Assembly (NCBI GenBank): GCA_902491215.1
Contig: CABUGV010000011.1
Coordinates: 21,583-85,582 of the forward strand
DNA length: 64,000 bases
Direction of reading: 5' to 3'
From: 43-108 sp001915545
Lineage (GTDB): Bacteria; Bacteroidota; Bacteroidia; Bacteroidales; Bacteroidaceae
Part shown: in pieces, positions 34,125-42,857 of the stretch
How the letters are laid out: each line of letters begins with the position of its first letter
How positions within the stretch are numbered: the stretch's first letter is position 1
Notes under the pieces: generated by a model
The model's database searches: none
Told to the model about the DNA's origin: nothing
Seen by the model: the letters and a program-made list of their open reading frames with translations, nothing else
Program-made: the position numbers and the translations under genes

Positions 34125-36392
34125 TTATAATTTTGTTTTGGGCCAATCCATCTGTCTTTTCAGACCTTTGCCTTTTTTAACTCCATAGAAATTCTTTTCA
34201 GATATAATTGTCTGTATCTGCTTATTGCAGGTACGTTCAGTTGCATCTGAATTGCTGAGACATACAGTTTGTCCTTTCTTCAGATATATTTCATAAATGC
34301 CGTTTCCTAAGGAATTCATTTTGGCTTTGTTTCCATCGACAATTCTTACATCATTCCACTCAGGAAGGCTTATTCGGCAAGTACCTTTCTTTGTGCTGCT
34401 TATTTCAATCCATTCCAGCTTTCCTTCTTTCATAGATGCTGATACATCAAATCCGCCTTCAGCCCTTAATTTATGGAATGAACAAGTTTTCCATTCTTCA
34501 GGTATTGCAGGGAATGGTCTTATTGTTTCTCCCCAGCTTTGCAAGAGCATTTCCGTAATAGCTGTAGCGGCGCTGAGTGGAGTTTCTATTACAGGATTTT
34601 TTCCTTCGCATTCCACATACATGGTGTTTGGCAACAGAATGCTTATTCCTATAGGCTTGTTCAGGAAGTGATAGAGTTTTGCGTATGCTTTATTTCCGTT
34701 TCCTAGAAATGCGTATAGTGATGCGGCGCCGGTGTATGAATATCCTGCCAAACCGCTTCCTTTACCTATATTCATCCAGTGATCTATAGATTTTTCAAGG
34801 ACAGATGCTGTAGCAGGATCTGTAGGATCTTGCAGTTTGAGAGGGTAGAATGACAACAAATGCGAATAATGGCGATGCGATTTAGCCATTGGCTTATTCG
34901 ATGCAATCATGTATCCGTTTTCGTCTACAGGTGCAGGATGAAGTCTGCGCTGCAAATTTTTCCATCCGTCAACTTTGTCGCTGTACATACCAGTCTTCTC
35001 GTTTATTTCAGTCAGAACACTCAGTATCCATCTCAGAGCCGCCAGATTGTAGTTGCTGTTGTTATACACCTTGAAACCCTCATATTCTGGAGATTCTGTA
35101 TCAATCAGATCTATTGTTTCTCCATTATCTTTAAGGTGAGGCTTGTATATCTCAAGAATGCCTTCTGCTTTAGGTCCAACTTTTCGGCCTATTTCCTCCC
35201 ATGAACATCCAGCGTAGCGCATGTATGACCAGTATGTATGGAGCGCCCATGCAAAGTCGCCAACTTTAGCCGTACCTTTTGACTCAAGTATGTCGAATAG
35301 GCTTTCGTCCATAAGTTTTATGAAATTTTCGGCCTGGGTCAGACGATTCGTCGGCAAAGTTGACATATAAGTCAGCTGTACATTCAGATTCCACCATATT
35401 CCAGGCCATTGACTGGTTTTATAGAATGTTCCGAATACGTCCATTGCGGGGCCTTCAGGCCTTGAGCATGTAGCAAGTTTATATAGCTGTATATGGTAGA
35501 AATTTTCCATTTTTTTGTCAGGAATACAGATTGTTCCTGTTTGATAATAGCCATGCCACCATTTGTACATGTCTTTTTTGACTTTTTTCAGACCTTCATG
35601 CATAACCTTTTCTACGGCCTTTTTTGCTTTCGGCAGTGAGAGTCCTTCGTTCGGCACCTCGTTTTGTGTAGAAATACACATGGCCTTACCACCTTCTGAA
35701 AGTGCGAAAGTTTTCCAATATGTTGCATAGTCGCCTCCAGCCAGAAGTTTGTGCTCACTCCAACCTTCGTTTTCTCCTTCGTGGCATATTGGTTCTGGGT
35801 TTCCTTCGTATTGAAGCTCTTTTTTCAGGTGCGGAAATACCTGGATACGTGGCGAGAGAGGACTGCCGGGCTCCAACTTCCATTCACAAGGAACATCTGT
35901 TGCAGTTTCTACGATGTTTACATCATGATTGTAAGGTGTATAAGCAGTGAATTCTATTTTGCCCGCATCAGTTTGCAGAACGCCTTTTAATTCAGCATTA
36001 TATATGTCCAATACCATGCGTCCGGATAATATTTTACCTTTTGGGAACATTTTCATTTTTCCGATATCCATGCGGCAATAGTCAACCATTACTGAAGCAT
36101 CTTTCACACCCATAGATGTTTTCCTGTTAGGTGCTTTGCGGTGGTCTGTTACATCGGGACGGCTCAACCAAAGTGTGAGGCTGTTGTCGGCTGTATCTAC
36201 ATATACAACCATGCCTATACTTCCGTTGCCCAGGAATGCTCCTTCATTCCATTGCAAAGGCATTTGTTCCCAAACAAGTGACTGGCTGTCCATATATTTC
36301 CTCATGCATTCATCCGAGGATGAAGGTTGTGAACACATGCATGATGTGACATATAGGCACAACATGCTGAAAAAAACTGCGATTCTGTTCAT
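34125..36392 (-). CDS. GH95-like glycoside hydrolase lipoprotein, divergent
   Basis: A 755-residue exported protein resembling GH95 (alpha-L-fucosidase/alpha-L-galactosidase). The signal peptide ends with a probable lipobox (YVTSC, Cys18). The N-terminal beta domain has AFLGNGSIGMVVYV (52-65), the counterpart of the GH95 IGNGRLGAM segment. In the helical barrel, WNLN (334-337) keeps the two Asn of the catalytic motif, and HRHYSHLLSFYP (506-517) is conserved. The usual general-acid Glu motif before HRH is replaced by MIASNKPMAKS, and the usual IDGNFG Asp appears as Glu603 in VIETPLS. The last 25 residues are a basic extension. Alignment is from memory; activity is uncertain. A -7-like box TAATTTTG is at plus-strand 36466-36473. 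Confidence 0.65.
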   Translation of the reverse strand: MNRIAVFFSMLCLYVTSCMCSQPSSSDECMRKYMDSQSLVWEQMPLQWNEGAFLGNGSIGMVVYVDTADNSLTLWLSRPDVTDHRKAPNRKTSMGVKDASVMVDYCRMDIGKMKMFPKGKILSGRMVLDIYNAELKGVLQTDAGKIEFTAYTPYNHDVNIVETATDVPCEWKLEPGSPLSPRIQVFPHLKKELQYEGNPEPICHEGENEGWSEHKLLAGGDYATYWKTFALSEGGKAMCISTQNEVPNEGLSLPKAKKAVEKVMHEGLKKVKKDMYKWWHGYYQTGTICIPDKKMENFYHIQLYKLATCSRPEGPAMDVFGTFYKTSQWPGIWWNLNVQLTYMSTLPTNRLTQAENFIKLMDESLFDILESKGTAKVGDFAWALHTYWSYMRYAGCSWEEIGRKVGPKAEGILEIYKPHLKDNGETIDLIDTESPEYEGFKVYNNSNYNLAALRWILSVLTEINEKTGMYSDKVDGWKNLQRRLHPAPVDENGYMIASNKPMAKSHRHYSHLLSFYPLKLQDPTDPATASVLEKSIDHWMNIGKGSGLAGYSYTGAASLYAFLGNGNKAYAKLYHFLNKPIGISILLPNTMYVECEGKNPVIETPLSAATAITEMLLQSWGETIRPFPAIPEEWKTCSFHKLRAEGGFDVSASMKEGKLEWIEISSTKKGTCRISLPEWNDVRIVDGNKAKMNSLGNGIYEIYLKKGQTVCLSNSDATERTCNKQIQTIISEKNFYGVKKGKGLKRQMDWPKTKL

Positions 36393-36649
36393 AGTTAAAT
36401 TTATCTTTAAAACAGGTTTAGTAATAGGTCTGCTGCAAAACGCAGATGTATAAATCTCATTTATGCAAAATTATGCTATCTGAACAGAAGCGCAAGAGGC
36501 AAAGTATACTTTTTTGCGTTTAAATGACTTTTTTCAAAGAAACAGTGAACAAATTTATAGAGACTTTTGTTAATAGGGGTAAAAAGAGATAATCAGGACA
36601 AGCCGAAAACCTGTAAAAGAGTAGGGTATAACAAAAAACAAATTGTATT

Positions 36650-37195
36650 ATGAAAAAAATTTTACTAGCGGCATGTTTTGCACTTGCCTCAACTGCCATG
36701 CAGGCACAGGTATGGTTGGGAGGATCTTTAGGACTGAATTTCCAATCTGCAGATGAAGTTGATATGACAACTTTCACAATTGCACCAGAAATTGGTTACA
36801 AACTTAATGACAAGTGGGATATCGCCATCGGTATATCAGAAGCTTATACCAACGTTAATCCAGACAAGGGTAAATCAACATCAACTAATTTCTTCAGCGT
36901 CAATCCGTATGCACGCTACACATTTGCATCTACAGGAAAAGTAAGTTTCTTCCTTGATGGAGGATTTATTGTAGGTACAGGCGATTATTACTATGATGGT
37001 GACAGTTACGATGATGAGACATCTTGGGGTATCGGTATACGTCCAGGTATCAAAGTTGATCTGACTGAGCATGTCGCACTTGTTGCACGTCTTGGCTATT
37101 TCGGCTACAAGCATGAGGGCGGACCAGATGTAAGCTCATTTGGACTCGGTATAGACAACAACAACATTTCATTTGGTGCATATTATGCTTTCTAA
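36650..37195 (+). CDS. Outer-membrane beta-barrel protein
   Basis: A 181-residue exported protein with a clear signal peptide (MKKILLAACFALASTAMQAQ). The mature part shows regular alternation with about eight beta strands and short turns (GGSLGLNFQS, WDIAIGISEAYT, ARYTFASTGKVSFFLDGGF) and ends in YAF, an aromatic C-terminal residue as in outer-membrane barrels. It resembles the OmpX/OmpA-barrel 'porin family' proteins of Bacteroidetes. The role is unknown. It is a single-gene transcript between two minus-strand regions, closed by the terminator at 37249. No promoter box was clear. Confidence 0.85.
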   Translation: MKKILLAACFALASTAMQAQVWLGGSLGLNFQSADEVDMTTFTIAPEIGYKLNDKWDIAIGISEAYTNVNPDKGKSTSTNFFSVNPYARYTFASTGKVSFFLDGGFIVGTGDYYYDGDSYDDETSWGIGIRPGIKVDLTEHVALVARLGYFGYKHEGGPDVSSFGLGIDNNNISFGAYYAF

Positions 37196-37248
37196 AGCAT
37201 ATTACCCATTTATTCAGATTTAATAGCATATAGCACATAAATGCATAA

Positions 37249-37310
37249 CCTCTGTACTAACACAAGTATTCGATAATAAGAATTCATGTGTTGCGTACAG
37301 AGGATTTTTT
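37249..37310 (+). terminator. Terminator after the beta-barrel gene
   Basis: cctctgtac...gtacagagg outer stem (37249-37303) with an inner aacaca/tgtgtt stem, followed by T6. It is 54 bp past the stop. Confidence 0.85.
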
Positions 37311-37476
37311 ATGTTATATCCTTTTGTCCAATAATAACATTTTGCCGTATATAGCCCATTGATGTGTTGGGATATATTGTTTCTATAGAATGGGACGGTC
37401 AAATAGCTGTTTTTTATAACCTCAATGTCTCATGCTTGCATCGGCACGTGTATTGTATTGGTATTGTAGAGGGATT

Positions 37477-39540
37477 TTACTGCTTTGGTTTTGTGGAATT
37501 TTTCTTTCGTGCCCCTGTGTCTGTAGGGTTTACTCCAAATTGTTCCTTATAGCACTTTGTAAAATATGAAGGTGAACTGAATCCTACTTCGTAAGTTATT
37601 TCTGCTATAGTCATAACTGTGGTTTTGAGGAGCTGTGAAGCTTTCTCTAGACGGGCATTTCTAATCAGTTCGTTAGGCGAGCATCCGGTAAGAGCCTTGG
37701 TCTTTCTGTAGAGCTGCACGCGCCCCAAACCCATGCGTGAACCGATGTCTTCAACGCTTAGATTGGTATCAGTAAGCATTTCGTCTATAATTTTGCGCAG
37801 TTTCACCGCAAATGTTCTATCAACGGTATTTACGTTGATATCTGTTTCCTCTTTTTCTTCCGTAATGTTGCTTCTGTAGCTGAAGAAATCAGCAAGCCTT
37901 TTCCTGTTTTCAAGCAGACTTTTCAGTCGTGCAATGAGAAGCGGTGCTTGGAACGGTTTGGTAAGATATGCATCAGCACCGCTTGTGTATCCTTCTATAC
38001 GTTGGATATCTTCAGCGCATGCTGTAAGCATCAGTACAGGTATGTGCGATGTTCTTATATCGCTTTTGAGTCTTTTGCAGAATTCCATTCCGTTCATTGT
38101 TGGCATCATGACATCGCAAATTACGGCATCCGGCACAGATTCTGATGCTTTTGTAAGGCCTTCAAGGCCGTCGGCTGCAAGTGTGATGCTGAATTCATCG
38201 GATAGCAGGTCTGCAATGTATGAACGCAATTGGAGATTGTCGTCTATTATCAATATTGACGGCTTTTCCACTGTGTTCTCATCTTCTGGATGAGATGTCG
38301 TATTGTTTGTCTCCGTGTTTACAGGTGCTGTCTGCATGCGGCTGCTGGCTATTGCCTGTTTTGCAAGTTTGCTGTCAGCCTTGATGTCGTCAGTTGAATC
38401 TTCCGATATTTCTGCCTGATGCAGTGGTATACGTATGGTGAATGTTGAACCTTTTCCAGGCAAACTGTAGACATCAACAGTGCCATAGTGCAGCTTTGTG
38501 AACGCCTTTACGATTGCAAGGCCTATGCCTGAACCGGCTCCGCTGATGCCGGTTTGGCTGAAACTGTCGAATATTTTGTCTAAACGCTCGGCTTCAATTC
38601 CTTGTCCGCTGTCTTTAAACTGCAGGCAGAGATATGCATCCGACGGTGTTCCTTCCATTGACAGTATGATGCTTATGTTTCCTCCATCAGGTGTATATTT
38701 GAAAGCGTTTGAAAGAAGATTGTATACAATGCGTTCCAGCATCTCTTTATCTGCATCGACGCGTGTATCAGTGGATATGGAATCCCAGTCGATTGTAAAT
38801 ATGATTTTGCGTTCATCTGCAAGAGAAGCAAACGACTTTGTCCATTCGCATATTGCAGAAACTATGTTGATTGATGTGAATTTTGGCTTGAGCATTCCAG
38901 TCTCGTATTTTCTGAAATCGAGTATCTGTCCTACAAGTCTCAAGAGTATTGCTGTACTTTGTCTGATATTTTCAAGAAGTGTACGCTGACGTGGTGTAAT
39001 TTCCGGGTCGGCTATAAGTCTTTCCACCGGATCTGCTATGAGTGTAAGCGGTGTTCGTATGTCATGCGACACATTTGTGAAAAATGCCAATTTGGCCTGT
39101 GTTGCCTGTTCCAGTTTTGCTGTCAGGTCCACAAGGCGTGCACGTTGTTCTTCAAGTTGTGCTTTCTGACGTGTCAGCTTGCAATTCATCCTTGATTTAG
39201 TTCTGAATGCGCTTACTGCAATGGCTAGAAGTGTGCATATCAGAATTATGATTACAGCTCCGGCTGCAAGTATGGTACGTTGAAGTGATATGCGTTGAAG
39301 TATTGTTGCAAGTTTGCTGTCAAGCACGTTTATTTTTTTGTCAAGGTTTGCAATGTGTTCTGTCTGCATCTGCATTATGCGCGCATTGTCTTTGGTCACC
39401 AAGTCTGTAGAGAGTATGTTTTCGCGCTCGTATGGGCGTTTGTGGAGTATTGCAGAGGCCACTTCAATAGCTTTGTCACCTCCTGTAGGATATATGAACG
39501 TAGCATCTAGTTTGCCTTCCATGACGCTTTCTACACCCAA
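37477..39540 (-). CDS. Hybrid two-component system, C-terminal part after an in-frame TGA
   Basis: The larger part of a Bacteroidetes HTCS that regulates a glycan locus. Counting from the TTG after the stop: the last part of the sugar-binding domain (1-45), a periplasmic linker, a membrane helix (about 90-112), HisKA with His159 in NVSHDIRTPL, HATPase with NAFKYTP and GSGIGLAIVKAF (335-347), a receiver with phosphoacceptor Asp476 in ICDVMMP, and an AraC-type DNA-binding domain (about 560-687). The preceding frame (39541-40287) is in the same reading frame and separated only by one TGA. The 687-residue product alone would have no export signal other than the internal helix. See the companion entry and the finding; a recent nonsense mutation is most likely. 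Confidence 0.85.
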   Translation of the reverse strand: MGVESVMEGKLDATFIYPTGGDKAIEVASAILHKRPYERENILSTDLVTKDNARIMQMQTEHIANLDKKINVLDSKLATILQRISLQRTILAAGAVIIILICTLLAIAVSAFRTKSRMNCKLTRQKAQLEEQRARLVDLTAKLEQATQAKLAFFTNVSHDIRTPLTLIADPVERLIADPEITPRQRTLLENIRQSTAILLRLVGQILDFRKYETGMLKPKFTSINIVSAICEWTKSFASLADERKIIFTIDWDSISTDTRVDADKEMLERIVYNLLSNAFKYTPDGGNISIILSMEGTPSDAYLCLQFKDSGQGIEAERLDKIFDSFSQTGISGAGSGIGLAIVKAFTKLHYGTVDVYSLPGKGSTFTIRIPLHQAEISEDSTDDIKADSKLAKQAIASSRMQTAPVNTETNNTTSHPEDENTVEKPSILIIDDNLQLRSYIADLLSDEFSITLAADGLEGLTKASESVPDAVICDVMMPTMNGMEFCKRLKSDIRTSHIPVLMLTACAEDIQRIEGYTSGADAYLTKPFQAPLLIARLKSLLENRKRLADFFSYRSNITEEKEETDINVNTVDRTFAVKLRKIIDEMLTDTNLSVEDIGSRMGLGRVQLYRKTKALTGCSPNELIRNARLEKASQLLKTTVMTIAEITYEVGFSSPSYFTKCYKEQFGVNPTDTGARKKNSTKPKQ

Positions 39541-40287
39541 TCATTTTCCTGGGAGTGCATCAAAACCTACAAAAAGAATTGATGAACCAATGCCTATCCG
39601 GTCAGCGGCGCGACGTGCTCCGAGTGCCATGTGGTCATTGTGTGCAAACACCAGGTCTATGTGTCTGCCCAAGTTGTTGATGGAATCGAATGCCGTTTCA
39701 GCCTCTTTGCCGAACCAGCCGGCATCTGCAGAAGCTACGATTCTTATGTTCGGGTAGTCGCGTAGGGCATCTGTCAGTCCGCGATGGCGCTCTACTGCTG
39801 GTGTTGATGCTTTCAGACCGCTGATTTCTGCTATTGTGCCGTGCCCGTTCAGTCGTGCGCCTATGTATTGTCCGGCTCTGTAGCCCATGCGGTAGTTGTC
39901 AGCTCCGATGTAAGCAGTATATTTGTTTGAATTGATTCTTCTATCAACAAGAACAACCGGTATTCCTTTGTCGAAAGCCTTTTCTATGGCCGGTGTAAGT
40001 TCATCGGCCTCGTTGGGAGAAATTATAAGCAAGTCTGCGCCGTCTGCAATCAGCTCTTCTATGTCTTTTGCCTGCTTTTTGCTGTTGTCGTGTGCACACC
40101 TTATGTTTACTGCTATGTCTGGATGAAATAAAGCTTCGCGTTTCATCTCGCTGTTCATTTGGGCACGCCATTCGTCGTCGCTGCATTGCGATACGCCTAT
40201 GGTGTAGCGGGCGCCTTGCCTGCTGTTGCATGAAGCAAGTATGGTTATGAAGAAGAGGATTGTCAGAAATGATAATATGTTTCTCAT
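39541..40287 (-). CDS. HTCS periplasmic sugar-binding domain, ends at an in-frame TGA
   Basis: The N-terminal 248 residues of the same HTCS. I set the start at 40287 (MRNILSFLTILF), giving a signal peptide with possible lipobox LASC; the codon at 40377 lies in the promoter. The rest is a type I periplasmic binding protein domain (RbsB-like), with IGVSQCSDDEW, ISPNEADELTPAI, VLVDRRI and LVFAHNDHMALGA. It stops at DALPGK-TGA, where the domain should continue directly into LGVESVMEGKLDATF, the sequence immediately after the stop. In the B. thetaiotaomicron fructan system the homologous domain binds fructose. Without the rest the fold lacks its final strands and the signalling parts. Confidence 0.85.
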   Translation of the reverse strand: MRNILSFLTILFFITILASCNSRQGARYTIGVSQCSDDEWRAQMNSEMKREALFHPDIAVNIRCAHDNSKKQAKDIEELIADGADLLIISPNEADELTPAIEKAFDKGIPVVLVDRRINSNKYTAYIGADNYRMGYRAGQYIGARLNGHGTIAEISGLKASTPAVERHRGLTDALRDYPNIRIVASADAGWFGKEAETAFDSINNLGRHIDLVFAHNDHMALGARRAADRIGIGSSILFVGFDALPGK

Positions 40288-40347
40288 TATTGGAGATAAA
40301 TGTGTTGTAGTATGTTTGACTTTCCGGCATTGACGGATTTTATATCG

Positions 40348-40377
40348 CAAAGTTAATGATTTGAGTGGTTTAGACAA
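40348..40377 (-). promoter_or_regulatory. Promoter of the HTCS gene
   Basis: On the minus strand: -33 TTG (plus-strand 40375-40377) and -7 TAACTTTG (plus-strand 40348-40355), 19 bp apart, about 60 bp upstream of the start at 40287. This supports 40287 over 40377 as start and separate transcription of the regulator. Confidence 0.55.
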
Positions 40378-40535
40378 GTATTTTTTATTTGCTTATTCGT
40401 GCTGTTGTCTTGTGTGCGGGCGCACAGATTTTGGCGTAGGGGTTATTATTTAGGTTGAGCATCAAGTAAACTGCACGTTGATTTGATGTTTTTTGTTTTA
40501 TCATGGTTCTAGCAAAGACGTCTGATATATATAAA

Positions 40536-40581
40536 GAAGCCCCATATCATCCTCTATGAAAGAGTAATGATATGGGGCTTC
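40536..40581 (-). terminator. Terminator of the fructan operon
   Basis: A 15-bp perfect stem (gaagccccatatcat at 40536-40550 with 40567-40581) with a 16-nt loop. On the minus strand it is followed by tttatatatat, a weak T-run. It lies between the fructokinase stop and the HTCS promoter. Confidence 0.75.
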
Positions 40582-40642
40582 ATCACTTATGTTTGTAGTA
40601 TTTGGCCTGATTTCTTATCCTAGGCTTCAGACTGTAAAGCCT

Positions 40643-40697
40643 GAGCGCTCGCGAAGAAAATTTCGAGCGCTTCAAAATCTTGTTGTGAGCGCTCGCG
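40643..40697. repeat. GC-rich palindromic repeat, copy 2
   Basis: The 12-mer tgagcgctcgcg occurs at 40642-40653 and again at 40686-40697, with an inverted partner tttcgagcgctt at 40661-40672 between them. The second unit lies inside the fructokinase gene and encodes part of its last residues (LPRALTTRF). The 11-mer core is shared with the repeat at 12952. Confidence 0.6.
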
Positions 40698-41559
40698 GAA
40701 GTTCTGGCATGGCTCCGTTTTGTGTGCAAACGTATGCTGAAACTTCTACAGCCAGCTTATGTGCTTCTCTGACTGGAACGTTCTTTATAATGGCTGATAC
40801 GAATGCTGCAGTGAATGAGTCGCCTGCTCCAACTGTGTCAACCACTTCTACAACCGGTGTTTCTACGAATGACACTTCGCCTGGACAGAACACGTAACTG
40901 CCGTTCACACCACACGTAAGTATCAGCATCTTCAGATTGTATTTTGCCAGAAGTATCCAGCATTTGTCCTGAAGGTCTATGCCTGGATAACCGAACATGC
41001 GGCTTATGGCAACAAGTTCTTCGTCATTGATTTTGAGTATGTTGCATTTGCGCAGCGAGTTGCAAAGTATTTCTTTTGTGTAGAAGTCCTGACGGAGATT
41101 GATGTCAAAGATTTTCAGAGTATTCGGATCATCCGGCATAGTGTCGATGAAGCGATTGATGGTTTCGCGAGATACTGGGCTGCGCTGTGCAAGCGAGCCG
41201 AAACAGAGTGCACGTGTTGAATGTGCCAATGTGTCCAGTTCTGCTGTGTAAGGAATGTTGTCCCATGCAACACCTTCCTTAATATTGTACTTCGGCACTC
41301 CGTTTGCATCCAGTTCCACAATCACGGTGCCAGTAGGATAAGGTACCGTTGCTATATGTGTACATAATTTCTTTTCTTTGAAATTATCGGTAAGTTCATT
41401 ACCTAATTTGTCGTTGCCTACGGCACTTACAACACAGCTTTCGAGTCCGAACTGTGATACGTGGTATGCAAAATTTGCCGGTGCTCCACCTATCTTTTTG
41501 CCTTCAGGAAGCATGTCCCAAAGGGCTTCGCCCATTCCTACAATTATCTCTTTATTCAT
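40672..41559 (-). CDS. PfkB family fructokinase
   Basis: A 295-residue sugar kinase of the PfkB/ribokinase family, predicted to phosphorylate fructose with ATP. Features: GEALWDMLP (10-18) and GGAPANFAYHVSQFG (24-38) of the substrate site, and DTVGAGDSFTAAF (241-253) with catalytic base Asp247 and the anion-hole GAGD. The context, directly after a fructose-type MFS permease (39-bp gap) and a GH32 fructosidase, is the main ground for assigning fructose. It is the last gene of the operon, and its final codons fall in a GC-rich repeat, so the C-terminus may differ from relatives. Confidence 0.92.
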   Translation of the reverse strand: MNKEIIVGMGEALWDMLPEGKKIGGAPANFAYHVSQFGLESCVVSAVGNDKLGNELTDNFKEKKLCTHIATVPYPTGTVIVELDANGVPKYNIKEGVAWDNIPYTAELDTLAHSTRALCFGSLAQRSPVSRETINRFIDTMPDDPNTLKIFDINLRQDFYTKEILCNSLRKCNILKINDEELVAISRMFGYPGIDLQDKCWILLAKYNLKMLILTCGVNGSYVFCPGEVSFVETPVVEVVDTVGAGDSFTAAFVSAIIKNVPVREAHKLAVEVSAYVCTQNGAMPELPRALTTRF

Positions 41560-41598
41560 GGTAATTATTCTTTTTGTTTTTTGTTATGTTTCAAAATT

Positions 41599-42762
41599 TC
41601 AATTTCTGACCTTTGAGGTGTAGAACAGCAGATATGCTGTACCGGCTGTCATTACAGCAACTGCTCCGTTCTGACCGACAGCATCAGCTGCGAATCCCAT
41701 GAGCAGAGGGAATATCGTACCTCCGAAAAGACCCATTATCATGAGACCGGAGATTTCATTCTTCTTGTCAGGTGTGGAAAGAATGGCCTGAGAGAAGATT
41801 ATAGAGAATATATTCGAGTTGCCGAAACCTATAAGTGCGATGGCTATGTATGTGACGGCCTTAAGATCGGAAATAAAAAGAGCTATCATGGCAACCAGCA
41901 TGCAAGCAACGCTGATTGAAAAGAACTTGCGTGAAGATATTTTTTGCAGTATTACGGCGCCGCTGAGACATCCGAGTGTACGGAATATGAAGTAAAGACT
42001 AGTTGCAAACGATGCATCGTCGAGTGTCATCGAGTGGCGTTCCATAAGTATTTTCGGTGCAGTTGTGTTTGTACCTACGTCTATTCCAACATGGCACATG
42101 ATGCCGATGAAGCATAGAAGGATGAAAGGTTTTGACAATAGGCTTACGCAGTCGCCGAAACCTGATGCTTTGTCCGGACGCTGTTCCTCAATCGGAGTTG
42201 CTCCAAGCCATATAACTGCTATTACAGCAATTATCATATATATAGGGAAGAGCACGCGCCAGCCAAGTCCGAATGCTGGTATTGAAGCTGTTGCTCCCCA
42301 CATAGCGATGTATGGTGCGAGGAATGATGCAATAGCTTTTACGAACTGTCCGAATGTAAGTGAACTAGCCAACTTGCTTCCTGATATTATGTTGCTAAGC
42401 AATGGATTGAGCGATGTCTGCATCAGTGCATTGCCTATGCCAAGAAGCGAGAACGAACAGAGCATTAGTGTATAGTTGTCACCGAATATTGGAAGAAGCA
42501 GAGATATGAATGTGACAATAAGGCTTATAAGAACTGTACGTTTCTGGCCGATACGGTTCATCAGAAGACCTGTTGGTACTGAGAATATCAGAAACCAGAA
42601 GAATACAAGCGATGGGAATATGTTTGCCTGGGAATCGCTCAGGTCAAGGTCTGCCTTGACGTAGTTGGATGCTATGCCGACCAAATCTACAAAGCCCATA
42701 GCAAAGAAGCAGAGCATTATAGGGACGAGCTTGGCATATTTTGAATTGTCGTTGTTTGCCAT
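41599..42762 (-). CDS. Sugar MFS transporter, FucP-like
   Basis: A 387-residue inner-membrane permease with 12 predicted helices in two halves, of the FucP/glucose-galactose porter group of the MFS. Early features are MGFVDLVGIASNYVK in helix 1 and NRIGQKRTVL in the loop after helix 2, the usual MFS loop. It most likely imports fructose released by GH32, as the homologous protein does in the B. thetaiotaomicron fructan locus. It lies 95 bp after the GH32 gene, with a strong hairpin in that space (42814-42853), and 39 bp before fructokinase. Confidence 0.9.
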   Translation of the reverse strand: MANNDNSKYAKLVPIMLCFFAMGFVDLVGIASNYVKADLDLSDSQANIFPSLVFFWFLIFSVPTGLLMNRIGQKRTVLISLIVTFISLLLPIFGDNYTLMLCSFSLLGIGNALMQTSLNPLLSNIISGSKLASSLTFGQFVKAIASFLAPYIAMWGATASIPAFGLGWRVLFPIYMIIAVIAVIWLGATPIEEQRPDKASGFGDCVSLLSKPFILLCFIGIMCHVGIDVGTNTTAPKILMERHSMTLDDASFATSLYFIFRTLGCLSGAVILQKISSRKFFSISVACMLVAMIALFISDLKAVTYIAIALIGFGNSNIFSIIFSQAILSTPDKKNEISGLMIMGLFGGTIFPLLMGFAADAVGQNGAVAVMTAGTAYLLFYTSKVRN

Positions 42763-42813
42763 TTTGTTCAGTATTGATTGTTTTCAGGTATTTGGTATGG
42801 AATATTTTTTGAG

Positions 42814-42853
42814 ATTGTGCGCCTTACGGTAAAATCTGCGCAAGGCGCACAAT
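42814..42853 (-). other. Intercistronic hairpin between GH32 and permease genes
   Basis: A perfect 12-bp GC-rich stem (attgtgcgcctt at 42814-42825 with 42842-42853) and 16-nt loop, 4 bp after the GH32 stop. On the minus strand no T-run follows, so it is more likely an RNA-stabilising or partial read-through element than a true terminator. Confidence 0.65.
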
Positions 42854-42857
42854 ATTT

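Larger units (their letters stand above)
40288..40671. other. Intergenic region between fructokinase and HTCS genes
   Basis: This 384-bp gap contains the HTCS promoter (40348-40377), a small inverted repeat tgtgcg/cgcaca at 40413-40426 without a T-run, the operon terminator at 40536-40581, and most of the second GC-rich repeat (from 40643). Confidence 0.55.

Noticed and set aside
39477..39540. The second HTCS part as an independent gene starting at TTG 39540
   Set aside because: The TTG follows the stop directly, the residues after it continue the conserved end of the sugar-binding domain, and no promoter is seen near it.
37477..40287. TGA read as a sense codon (alternative genetic code)
   Set aside because: Several intact genes here end in TGA (for example at 524-526 and 40672-40674), so the standard bacterial code applies. 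Recoding at one site only remains possible and is covered in the findings.
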